This document shows positions 1 through 7,174 of a stretch of DNA of 32,355 bases, piece by piece. The notes under the pieces were generated by a model that worked only from the letters and a program-made list of their open reading frames with translations, ran no database searches and had not been told where the DNA came from. Within the stretch, counting starts at the first letter, position 1. Every line of letters begins with the position of its first letter. Origin of the DNA: Paracoccus aeridis (GTDB lineage Bacteria > Pseudomonadota > Alphaproteobacteria > Rhodobacterales > Rhodobacteraceae); NCBI RefSeq assembly GCF_004923205.2, contig NZ_SELD02000065.1:1-32355 (forward strand). The letters are read 5' to 3'. The position numbers were made by a program, and so were the translations under genes.

Positions 1-686
1 ACTTCTCGATGGAAAACCCGGGTCAGTTCCGGGTGGAAATCAACAATATAGGCAATTTGCTTGTTCACGTACTGAGTGGTAAGCTGATCAGTCTTCCGCT
101 TTCTATCCCAGTAGGTTCGATAGGCTTGCGCAACTTGTGAAGTGATCTCGGCCATGAACCTGTTGCCGACCACGGTGATGAACGCCTCCGTCGCCCGCAA
201 GTACTTGTTGCGCCACTCCCGAAGTTGGCGGCCGTTCTTCGCAGCGATCCGGTCGGCGCGGATGCGCTCGTTCACGGCAGGCATCTCTGACACCAGGAGC
301 CGGGGCAACTTCCCGTGGCCTAGGGGGGCTGCTCCGCCTGGCGAAAGCCTGCCCTCCACAATTTTTTCCAGAAGCTCAAGAAGTATCCTGATCGCCGGGT
401 CGGGAGGAAAATCAGCGCGTGAGACAGATTCGACATCATCTGTCGGGTGGGCTCGGCCCTCCCAGGGGAAGCAAGGGGCCGGCCCCACCTGGCCGCGCAG
501 GCGTGCCTCCCAGGCTTGATGAAGCGCGCGATAGGTCAACGTGTGACGCGCCCTCGCCTCGATGAGACTGTCCGTCCGAAGCGACATTGTAACCTCTCGC
601 CGCGCTTCCACTACTCGGAAGCGCGCAGGCGTTCGCACGCGGAGATGATAAATCCTGCCCCGTCTCTTGATGCCCCTTTCTCGCAT
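1..686 (-). CDS. Tyrosine-type site-specific integrase, N-terminal part (runs off the left edge)
   Basis: The reverse strand is open from an ATG at 686, just after an in-frame TGA (687-689), to the window edge, giving about 228 codons. The N-terminus contains GRIYHLRVRTPARFRVV and then SLRTDSLIEARAR. This matches the DUF6538-like N-terminal segment of many alphaproteobacterial integrases, in which a substrate-like 'R-SLRT-EAR' strand precedes the DNA-binding domain. Further on, KYLRATEAFITVVGNRFMAE and the following helical segment resemble the SAM-like core-binding domain. The catalytic R-H-R-Y domain would lie left of the window and cannot be checked, so intactness is unknown. There is no clear Shine-Dalgarno; the start sits in TGATG. 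A downstream ATG at 587 is possible but would remove the conserved N-terminal strand. The family call is inferred from sequence style. Confidence 0.8.
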   Translation of the reverse strand, partial: MRERGIKRRGRIYHLRVRTPARFRVVEARREVTMSLRTDSLIEARARHTLTYRALHQAWEARLRGQVGPAPCFPWEGRAHPTDDVESVSRADFPPDPAIRILLELLEKIVEGRLSPGGAAPLGHGKLPRLLVSEMPAVNERIRADRIAAKNGRQLREWRNKYLRATEAFITVVGNRFMAEITSQVAQAYRTYWDRKRKTDQLTTQYVNKQIAYIVDFHPELTRVFHRE

Positions 687-988
687 TCAGCGCCCCCAAA
701 CCGCCCCACAGACTGCCCCACATGAAAGGCCACTTCACAAATCACGCCCACTCTCTGAACCGGCGCAAGTCGTTGACTTCGTGTAACTTGCACAATAGGA
801 AGCACCCCGCCGTCCGAGGTCATGGATGCCCTTCTGCGGCACCACAACTTCCGAAATCGCACCATTGCACAGCCGACAGTCGCCGTGCAGCCGAAAGCGG
901 GCCCGGGCATCCCCGGACCGGCTGTTCCGCATTCCGTCGATTACAGCAGGAAGTCTGAGGCGGTCAGGGTCATTGATTGAAGATCTGG
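687..988. other. Intergenic stretch between integrase and chromosomal gene
   Basis: About 300 bp with no convincing gene. Apart from the short repeats next to the integrase start, I see no tRNA gene, tRNA 3' fragment or obvious terminator. The short frames here, such as the reverse frame 735-932, have no recognisable motif or start signal. If the integrase belongs to an island extending leftwards, the right attachment junction should lie in this stretch. Confidence 0.5.
691..722. repeat. Short direct repeats just upstream of the integrase start
   Basis: Two 10-mers of form C[C/T]GCCCCACA lie at 701-710 and 713-722, in the same orientation with a 12-bp period. A poorer copy, CGCCCCCAAA, lies at 691-700. 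They sit 5-36 bp in front of the integrase ATG. Iterated short motifs at this place can be arm-type integrase or excisionase binding sites or an autoregulatory operator. The function is inferred; only the repeats are seen. Confidence 0.4.
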
Positions 989-1690
989 TTAACGCCGCGC
1001 CGCCGCGCCGCGCAGGGCGAGCGCCAGGATGCCTGCGGCGGCGATGGCGATCACCAGCCAGTTCCGTACGGGCCAGTTGGCGGCGATGACGCCCACGAGC
1101 GCCCAGCCGACCGCGACAGGATAGGTCCAGACGTCGGGCCGCCGCCCTTGCACGAAAAGCGCGACCAGCAGCAGGAGGGGGAGCATGATCACCGCCGCGA
1201 CCTGCGGCGACAGGAAGCCGTAGCCGCTGAGCACCACGCCCACGGCGGTCCCGGTGGCGGCGGTCAGCCAGCCGGCATAGAGCCCCACGGGCGCGGACTG
1301 CCAGGCGGAGCTGGTCTTGCCGGTGCGGATCAGCGCCGCGATGGCCGCGGCGGCCATGGCCACGATCATCACGGTCGCGAGTGCCGGCGACCGATCCGCA
1401 GCGGCAATCCAGAAGACTCCGATCCCGAGGCTCAGCGCCAGCGGTCCGCGCATCGGCTGCCAGTCAGGCGCATCGGCCGCGCGCCAGAGACCATAGGCGC
1501 TGCCCGCGATCAGCCACAGATAGATGATGCCCCAGATCGAGAACGCCCACCCCGCCGGTTGCACCGGCCAGAAGTCGTTCACGACGGGAAACTGGTCGCG
1601 GGTGAAGCCGTTGAAGCCGTCGCTCGCCAGCGGCGACAGCGCGAACGCAACGGCGAGCACGAGGACGAGAAGCGGGAGGGTTCGGCGCAA
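989..1690 (-). CDS. TspO/MBR-like tryptophan-rich membrane protein
   Basis: A 233-residue, very hydrophobic protein with about six or seven membrane segments. It is rich in Trp, and PAGWAFSIWGIIYLWLIAG and GLYAGWLTAATG resemble segments of the TspO/MBR (tryptophan-rich sensory protein) family. It is longer than a classical TspO (about 155 residues), as are the alphaproteobacterial relatives I recall that keep the PAG-FxIWG-IY segment. TspO proteins bind tetrapyrroles and influence photosynthesis or stress genes in Rhodobacter; that role is family knowledge and not shown here. The ATG at 1690 follows a short gap after the leftward gene starting at 2224, so cotranscription is possible. The stop is TAA at 989-991. 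The exact substrate is unknown. Confidence 0.7.
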   Translation of the reverse strand: MRRTLPLLVLVLAVAFALSPLASDGFNGFTRDQFPVVNDFWPVQPAGWAFSIWGIIYLWLIAGSAYGLWRAADAPDWQPMRGPLALSLGIGVFWIAAADRSPALATVMIVAMAAAAIAALIRTGKTSSAWQSAPVGLYAGWLTAATGTAVGVVLSGYGFLSPQVAAVIMLPLLLLVALFVQGRRPDVWTYPVAVGWALVGVIAANWPVRNWLVIAIAAAGILALALRGAAARR

Positions 1691-1744
1691 CTGGGCGGCT
1701 CCTGCACGGAAGGCCGGGCGCGGACGGCCGCGCCCGGCAAGCGG

Positions 1745-2224
1745 TCACAGCGTGACGTTCGCCTGCTTGTCCTTGTAATCCTCTTTCGGGTCGATTCCGA
1801 GGAGCGACTTGACCCCCGCGGCCAGGCTGCTTCCGTCGAGCCAGATCTCCGCGTTGTCGGCATCGAGCCGCAGCAGGCGGATCTTGGGGTCGTCCTTGCC
1901 GTCCTCGAACCACGCGGCGGCGCCGGGGTTCCACAGCTTGTCGATCATCGCCCGGTCCTGCGAGACGGAGAGCCGCCCCTGGATCGAGGCGTAGAGCTTG
2001 CCCTTCGCCGCGAAGGTCGCGATCGCGGTGCCGCCCGAGCCGGCCTTGTCCACGATGGCGCTGTCGGAGGACGCAAAGAACCAGATCGGGCTGCGCTTTT
2101 CGTCGATCACGGCGGCCATGGGGCGGGCGAAGCCGTTTTCCACCCCGTCGACGCCCAGCATGACGATCCCGTCGTCCTTGAGCGCCTGCCAGAACTTCTC
2201 TTCGATTTCGGTCGCGTCGGTCAT
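1745..2224 (-). CDS. Pyridoxamine 5'-phosphate oxidase-fold (general stress protein 26-like) protein
   Basis: A 159-residue protein starting at the ATG at 2224, preceded by an AAGGAAAC ribosome-binding site. The frame stays open further upstream, but that part is low-quality sequence without a ribosome site. The N-terminus (TEIEEKFWQALKDDGIVMLG) and the segment RPMAAVIDEKRSPIWFFAS resemble the flavin-binding split beta-barrel of GSP26-like PNPOx-family proteins, which have ARPM, then IWFFT and a VY-SI-G strand; here the last is KLYASIQGRLSV. Such proteins bind FMN or FAD and are poorly defined functionally. The gene is followed after 54 bp by the TspO-like gene on the same strand. Confidence 0.8.
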   Translation of the reverse strand: MTDATEIEEKFWQALKDDGIVMLGVDGVENGFARPMAAVIDEKRSPIWFFASSDSAIVDKAGSGGTAIATFAAKGKLYASIQGRLSVSQDRAMIDKLWNPGAAAWFEDGKDDPKIRLLRLDADNAEIWLDGSSLAAGVKSLLGIDPKEDYKDKQANVTL

Positions 2225-2379
2225 GACTGTTTCCTTGTCCTGTTCGCCACCGAACGTGCGCGTGAAAGGCAAAGTTTCATCCCGCCGCGCGGCAGGGGCG
2301 CCTTGTCGCAGTCGCGCAACCGCCGTGCTGCGGACAGGCTGCAAGCCGGGGCGCCGTCCGCCTTGGCCCCCGCTTCGCG

Positions 2380-3753
2380 TCACCGGGCGGAAAGCAGTTC
2401 CGGCACCGACAGCAGCATGAACTCGTTGTCCGCGGCGCGGCCGATCTCGCGCCCGCCCGAGAACGGCAGGTTGTTGTCGTTCCCGACCAGGATGTGGGTG
2501 TCGTCCACACGCGCCACGTCCTCGATCGTGAAGAACGGGAAGCCGAGCGTGCCGTCCTCGCGCGCGGTACCGGGCAGCGCGCGGCCGTCGGGGTCCGCGA
2601 TCGCCAGCAGGTCGATCTGGCCGATGCGGCGGATGAAGCCGTCGGCGTCGGTGCTGGCGGTATCCACCAGCACCACGTTCTTCACGCGCGCGGGCTGCGG
2701 ATAGCAGCCGGACATGTCGGTCGCGCCTTCGGCGCAGGCACGCGCGGCATCCCCCTCGCCGTTGTCACGCTCGATCACCAGCGCGCGGGTTTCGTCGATG
2801 AAGTTGAAGTCGCCGATCGCGGTCGCCCCTTCGGACAGGCGGAACCTGTGGCTGTCGCCGGTCCAGTTGGCGGTGCCGGTGTCGAAGGTCAGCACGCGCA
2901 GGAAGCTTCCCTCGGGCTGGCCATCCTCGCCCAGCACCGGCTTTTCCAGCATCGCCCACAACAGGTCCGTCCCCGGCTGCAGCGCCATGCCTTCGTACCC
3001 GCCCGAACGCTGGACGCGGAAGTCCTTGCCGGGCTGCGCCGGAACGACCGTGCCGGGCGTGTCGGGGCCGGTCAGCGGCTTGCCGTCCAGCATGGTCTGG
3101 TGGACCGACAGGATCCGCCCGTCGAGCGCCACGCGCAGGATGAAGGGGCCGAACTCGTCGCCGATCCAGATCTCGCCATCCAGGAACTGGATGCTTTCGG
3201 GATCGAAGTCGGCGCCGGTCAGGTAGCGGGCGTCCGTGCCCTCGTTCGCGATGCGGAACGGGACCTTGCGGTCGGGGTCGCGCAGGAACACCGTCTCCTC
3301 GCGCGCCACGGTGCCGGCGTCGAAGTCGGGCTTCATCCGGTGGAAGAACAGCATCGCGTCGGGGCTGTTGATCTTCGACCCGAAGCCGTTGTCGGTCAGC
3401 ACGTACCAGCTTCCATCCCCGGCCCGGTTCATGGCGAGGCCGGACATGCCCTGCACCGGCTGGCCGATGAACGGCAGAGAGATGCCGGTCCCGTGGCCGC
3501 CATAGGCGGCGCCGACATCGCCCGGGACGGACATCGGCTGCTCGTTCCGGCCCTTGCCGGTGAACTTGCCCGAGATCCACAGGTCGCGCGGCGCGTCGGC
3601 GGGCGGCGCGGCCAGCGTCATCGCCGGCAGCATCGCGTGGCCCGCGAGCGTGGCGGGAAACGTCTGCGGCGCGTCCTGCGCAAGGGCGGGCAGCGCCGGC
3701 GCGAGGACGGCGAGGATCGCGAGGGCGGATCGCCCTGCAGGGGTGGAACGCAT
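2380..3753 (-). CDS. Exported esterase-like phytase-family protein
   Basis: A 457-residue protein with a Sec signal peptide (cleavage likely after ALA at about residue 25). The mature part looks like the 'esterase-like activity of phytase' family (PF13449-type beta-propeller): GMSGLAMN near residue 105, ADFDPESIQFLDGEIWIGDE near the middle, then YEGMALQPG, a VIERDN motif and a C-terminal IEDVARVDDTHILVGNDNN. These repeated blade motifs with acidic residues are typical of the family. Members are periplasmic or secreted and proposed to act on phosphoesters, but few are tested, so no substrate is assigned. It stands alone, with 155 bp downstream before the next leftward gene. Confidence 0.8.
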   Translation of the reverse strand: MRSTPAGRSALAILAVLAPALPALAQDAPQTFPATLAGHAMLPAMTLAAPPADAPRDLWISGKFTGKGRNEQPMSVPGDVGAAYGGHGTGISLPFIGQPVQGMSGLAMNRAGDGSWYVLTDNGFGSKINSPDAMLFFHRMKPDFDAGTVAREETVFLRDPDRKVPFRIANEGTDARYLTGADFDPESIQFLDGEIWIGDEFGPFILRVALDGRILSVHQTMLDGKPLTGPDTPGTVVPAQPGKDFRVQRSGGYEGMALQPGTDLLWAMLEKPVLGEDGQPEGSFLRVLTFDTGTANWTGDSHRFRLSEGATAIGDFNFIDETRALVIERDNGEGDAARACAEGATDMSGCYPQPARVKNVVLVDTASTDADGFIRRIGQIDLLAIADPDGRALPGTAREDGTLGFPFFTIEDVARVDDTHILVGNDNNLPFSGGREIGRAADNEFMLLSVPELLSAR

Positions 3754-3860
3754 CGGTCAGGTCTCCGCTTCAGGTCGGCTCTCGCGCGGTGCTAGCCGCG
3801 AAGGCTGACAGGAACGCGACGGAAATGCGGCAGATGCGTGTCAGTCAGCCCCACCCCGTC

Positions 3861-4394
3861 TCAGCGCGGGGCGGCGTAGACCGCGGCCCAGAACCGGGTC
3901 TTGCCGTCGGCGCCGACCGCCTCGCCGATGCCCATGTGGCGCATCTGCGGGATGACGATGTTCGCGTGGTGCCCGGTCGAGACGTTCCATTCGTGCAGCA
4001 CGCGGTTCAGGTCGAAGTGCCCGGCGGCGATGTTCTCTGCCGTGACCGACGGCGCATAGCCCATGGCCTTCAGGCGCGGCGCGGGGCCGTGGGTCGTGCT
4101 GCCCACATGGGTCATGCGGCCGCGCCGGGCCATGTCGCAGGCGTGGCCGGCCGCCGCCTGCGCCAGCCGGTCGTCGGCCCAGACCGGGGGCAGCCCGGAC
4201 GCCGCCCGCGTGCGGTTGGTCGCGGCGACCGCCACGGCGTTCTGTTGCGACGTGGTCGCATGACAGGTGGCAGCGCCCGCAGCCAGCAGCTGCATCGCAT
4301 GGGGATCTTTCCCCTGCACGGCCGGCGCAGGCGCGCAGCCCCCCAGCGCGGCCGTGGCAAGCGCGGCCGCACCCAACATCTGCTTGAAGTCCAT
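3861..4394 (-). CDS. CAP/SCP-domain lipoprotein
   Basis: A 177-residue protein. The ATG at 4394 was chosen because it gives a clean lipoprotein signal with lipobox LGGC (Cys20) and has a GGGGGGACAGG stretch just upstream; the frame is open further upstream but encodes no signal. The CAP (cysteine-rich secretory/antigen 5/PR-1) domain follows: GHACDMARRG with MTHVGS, then TAENIAAG, then HEWNVSTGHHANIV and MRHMGIGEA, the usual order of CAP motifs in bacterial SCP-like proteins. It is probably anchored in the outer or inner membrane facing the periplasm. Bacterial members have no settled activity. It is divergent from the acyl-CoA synthetase gene, with 185 bp between the starts. Confidence 0.85.
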   Translation of the reverse strand: MDFKQMLGAAALATAALGGCAPAPAVQGKDPHAMQLLAAGAATCHATTSQQNAVAVAATNRTRAASGLPPVWADDRLAQAAAGHACDMARRGRMTHVGSTTHGPAPRLKAMGYAPSVTAENIAAGHFDLNRVLHEWNVSTGHHANIVIPQMRHMGIGEAVGADGKTRFWAAVYAAPR

Positions 4395-4540
4395 CCTGTC
4401 CCCCCGGATCGGCGTTTTCCGAAGTGTTACCCTAGGAACGTGTGTTCGCTCAATCACAGGTTGCAGAGTATTTGAAGAATGCGACTGACGCTGCGTCGGC
4501 AGGCGGATCACGACCGAAAGCTTGATGAAGTGCCCTGCTT

Positions 4541-4554
4541 TGGACCATGGTCCA
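4541..4554. promoter_or_regulatory. Perfect 14-bp palindrome upstream of the acyl-CoA synthetase gene
   Basis: TGGACCATGGTCCA is a perfect palindrome centred about 32 bp before the ATG at 4580. It lies in the divergent region between the CAP lipoprotein and the acyl-CoA synthetase. The position fits an operator overlapping the promoter or early leader. It is not the E. coli FadR site, and no regulator is assigned. Confidence 0.4.
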
Positions 4555-4579
4555 TGGCTAGGCGCCAGGGAGGGGAAAC

Positions 4580-6466
4580 ATGGCCTTCAGCAGCATTGCG
4601 GATCGCGACCGCGTCGAAAGCCGGCCGTACGAGACGCAGGACGTGCCTGCCACGATCTACCGGACCCTGACCCGTACGAAGGACAGGTTCCCGGCGCGCC
4701 CGGCGCTCAGCTTCCAGTTGCTCTCCGACCCGCACTCGCGCAGCTGCACCCTGACCTGGAACGAGCTGCACGAGCGCGTGACCGAGACCGCGAACCTCTT
4801 CCGCGACCTCGGCGTTGGGCCGGGCGACACGGTGGCCTACCTTCTCCCGAACTGCCCCGAGGCGGCGATCACGCTGCTGGCGGGCGCCACCGCCGGGATC
4901 GTCAACCCGATCAACCCGCTGCTGGAGGCCGAGCATATCGCCGCGATCCTGCGCGAGACGCGGGCCAAGGTGCTGGTGACGCTGAAGGCCTTTCCAAGGA
5001 CGGACGTGGCGCAGAAGGCCGCCGACGCCGCGGCGCTGGCGCCGAACGTCAGGACGATCCTGCAGGTCGACCTGAACCGCTACCTGGGCGGGCCGAAGAA
5101 ATGGCTCGTCCCGCTGGTGCGCCCGCGCGTCAAGGTCGCGCACAAGGCGAAGGTCGTGGACTTCGAGGCGGCGGTGTCGAAGCACCGCCACGACGCGCTG
5201 TCGTTCGAGGACCCGGAACAGGACCGCGTCGCCGCCTATTTCCACACCGGCGGCACGACCGGGACCCCCAAGCTGGCCCAGCACAAGGCGTCGGGCATGA
5301 TCTACAACGGCTTCCTGGGCGGCTCGCTGCTGTTCGACGAAAACGACGTGCTGATGTGCCCGCTGCCGATGTTCCACGTCTTCGCGGCCTATCCGATACT
5401 GATGAGCTGCGTCTATTCGGGCGCCCATCTCGTCATGCCGACGCCCGCGGGCTATCGCGGCGACGGCGTGTTCGACAACTTCTGGAAGCTGATCGAGCGC
5501 TGGCGCGCGACCTTCCTCATCACCGTCCCGACCGCCATCGCGGCCCTGATGCAGCGCCCGGTGAACGCGGACGTGTCGTCGCTGCGGACCGCCATCTCCG
5601 GGTCGGCGCCGCTGCCGATCGAGCTCTACAACCGCTTCAAGGCCGCGACCGGCGTCGAGATCGCCGAGGGTTACGGCCTGACCGAAGCGACCTGCCTCGT
5701 CAGCTGCAACCCGGTGGACGGGCTGAAGAAGGTGGGATCGGTGGGCATCCCCCTGCCCTACACCGAGGTGCGGATCCTGCGCCGCACCCCCGAGGGCTTC
5801 CACGAGTGCGGCACCGACGAGATCGGCGAGATCTGCGTGTCGAACTTCGGCGTCTTCGAGGGCTCGATCTACACCGAGGCCGACCAGAACCGCGACCTGT
5901 TCGCCGATGGACGGTTCCTGCGCACGGGCGACCTCGGCCGGCTCGACCCCGACGGCTACCTGTGGATCACGGGGCGCGCGAAGGACCTCATCATCCGCGG
6001 CGGGCACAACATCGACCCCGCCGTCATCGAGGAGGCGCTGACCTCGCACCCCGCCGTCGCGATCGCCGGCGCGATCGGCCAGCCCGACGCCTTCGCGGGC
6101 GAACTGCCCTGCGCCTATGTGGAGCTGGTGGGCGGCGCGTCGGCCACCGTGGACGACCTGCTGGAACACGCCCGCGCGCACATCACGGAACGCGCGGCGA
6201 TGCCCAAGCATGTCGAGATCCTGCCCGAACTGCCCAAGACCGCCGTCGGCAAGGTCTTCAAGCCCGAACTGCGCAAGATGGCGATCAAGCGGGTCTACGA
6301 CGCCGCGCTGGACGGCTGCGGCAGCCATGTGACCGAGGTCGTGGACGACAAGAAGCGCGGGCTGGTCGCGAAGCTGTCCCGCGCGCCGGGCTGCGACGAG
6401 GCCGCGGTGACGGAGCGCCTGGGCAGCTTCACCCGGCCCTGGGACTGGGCGCAGGACCGGACGTAA
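4580..6466 (+). CDS. Acyl-CoA synthetase (AMP-forming, FadD-like)
   Basis: A 628-residue ANL-superfamily enzyme that activates a carboxylic acid with ATP and CoA through an acyl-adenylate. The ATP-loop motif HTGGTTGTPKLAQ is near residue 221, the adenine-binding GYGLTEATC near 364, the hinge segment TGDLGRLDPDGYLWITGR near 455 and the C-terminal catalytic lysine segment PKTAVGKVFK near 557. The length exceeds the usual 500-560 because of an extended N-terminus and an insertion before the ATP loop; such long 'acyl-CoA synthetase' proteins are common in Rhodobacteraceae. The substrate is not deducible. The ATG at 4580 is preceded by GGGAGGGGAAAC, a good ribosome site. A palindrome upstream suggests specific regulation. 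Confidence 0.9.
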   Translation: MAFSSIADRDRVESRPYETQDVPATIYRTLTRTKDRFPARPALSFQLLSDPHSRSCTLTWNELHERVTETANLFRDLGVGPGDTVAYLLPNCPEAAITLLAGATAGIVNPINPLLEAEHIAAILRETRAKVLVTLKAFPRTDVAQKAADAAALAPNVRTILQVDLNRYLGGPKKWLVPLVRPRVKVAHKAKVVDFEAAVSKHRHDALSFEDPEQDRVAAYFHTGGTTGTPKLAQHKASGMIYNGFLGGSLLFDENDVLMCPLPMFHVFAAYPILMSCVYSGAHLVMPTPAGYRGDGVFDNFWKLIERWRATFLITVPTAIAALMQRPVNADVSSLRTAISGSAPLPIELYNRFKAATGVEIAEGYGLTEATCLVSCNPVDGLKKVGSVGIPLPYTEVRILRRTPEGFHECGTDEIGEICVSNFGVFEGSIYTEADQNRDLFADGRFLRTGDLGRLDPDGYLWITGRAKDLIIRGGHNIDPAVIEEALTSHPAVAIAGAIGQPDAFAGELPCAYVELVGGASATVDDLLEHARAHITERAAMPKHVEILPELPKTAVGKVFKPELRKMAIKRVYDAALDGCGSHVTEVVDDKKRGLVAKLSRAPGCDEAAVTERLGSFTRPWDWAQDRT

Positions 6467-6541
6467 CAGGCCCGCGTTTTTCCTTGGGGGCGCGGCGGTT
6501 CGGGCGCATGCTGGCGGCCCACCGTCTGCAAGGAGAGAACC

Positions 6542-6760
6542 ATGGCTTTCCGTGGATGCGCCCCGGCGATCATCGCCACCCTCATGGCCGCAGCGCCTGC
6601 CTTGGCCCAGCAGGCCCCGTCCCCGCCGCCTCCGGCCACGACCGCCTCCCCCGCCCCGGCAACGGGACCGGCGGCGGAACCGGGGACCGAGCCCGCCACC
6701 CCGGTGATCCGGCCGGCGAGCGGGTCGGGCTGCGGCAAGGGCAGGCTGCTCACGTCGTGA
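6542..6760 (+). CDS. Small Pro/Ala-rich exported protein
   Basis: A 72-residue frame with a strong ribosome site (AAGGAGAGAACC before the ATG) and a convincing Sec signal peptide ending PALAQQ at about residue 24. The mature part is a low-complexity Pro/Ala/Thr segment ending in GSGCGKGRLLTS, with a single Cys in it. There is no known domain and I do not recognise it. The signal peptide and strong ribosome site argue that it is a real gene, although the mature sequence is short and compositionally biased. It follows the acyl-CoA synthetase by 75 bp and could share its transcript. Confidence 0.55.
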   Translation: MAFRGCAPAIIATLMAAAPALAQQAPSPPPPATTASPAPATGPAAEPGTEPATPVIRPASGSGCGKGRLLTS

Positions 6761-6783
6761 GGCGCCACGTCCGGGTCGCGTGA

Positions 6784-6809
6784 CCTGACGCGCCGTCGCG
6801 GACGTCAGG
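6784..6809 (+). terminator. Possible hairpin after the small exported protein gene
   Basis: The inverted repeat CCTGACG/CGTCAGG has 7-bp arms and a 12-nt loop, starting 24 bp after the stop at 6760. No T-tract follows, so it may be only a transcript-end hairpin or a chance dyad. Confidence 0.25.
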
Positions 6810-6882
6810 CGCAGACAGCGCCATGTTCCGGTGCATCAAGCGTGATGGCACCTGAAGGATGGGCGCGGCGTTGGTCCCGGCC

Positions 6883-7164
6883 ATGACCGAGGACCACCCC
6901 ACCTGCCCGCTGTGCCTGCGCCCGATCCCCCCGGGCGTCCCGCAGAGCCGCCACCACCTGATCCCCAAGCTGCGCGGCGGCAAGGGCGGCGAGACGGTGC
7001 TGCTGCACCAGGTCTGCCACACGACGATCCACAAGACGCTGAGCGAGACGGACCTGGCGCGGAACTACGCGACGGTGGAGGCGCTGCGCTGCCACCCAAA
7101 GCTGCGGCGGTTCTTCGACTGGGTGGGGAAGCGGCCGGTGGGGTGGCGGGGGAAGGTGCGGTGA
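6883..7164 (+). CDS. HNH endonuclease-domain protein
   Basis: A 93-residue protein from the ATG at 6883, with zinc and HNH features in order: CPLC (Cys8, Cys11), SRHHLIPKLRGG (His24, His25), and LLHQVCHTTIH (His42, Cys45, His46, His50). This is the compact HNH protein commonly annotated in Rhodobacteraceae. HNH domains nick or cleave nucleic acids, but no role is known for this small stand-alone type. An in-frame ATG at 6859 would add eight residues; neither start has a well-placed ribosome site, and 6883 was chosen because it opens just before the first CxxC. It converges on the nucleotidyltransferase gene with only 10 bp between the stops. Its GC is high, so it looks native, unlike that neighbour. 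Confidence 0.75.
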   Translation: MTEDHPTCPLCLRPIPPGVPQSRHHLIPKLRGGKGGETVLLHQVCHTTIHKTLSETDLARNYATVEALRCHPKLRRFFDWVGKRPVGWRGKVR

Positions 7165-7174
7165 GGCGCCTGAG

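Noticed and set aside
735..932. A 65-codon reverse frame in the integrase-flank gap
   Set aside because: No ribosome site, no recognisable motif, and other frames are equally open.
740..970. A tRNA gene or fragment as integrase target
   Set aside because: No cloverleaf, T-loop consensus or CCA-end pattern could be found by eye on either strand.
4508..6328. Long open frame of 606 codons opposite the acyl-CoA synthetase
   Set aside because: High-GC antisense frame, Arg/Gly/Val-rich and without motifs; the other strand encodes a clear enzyme.
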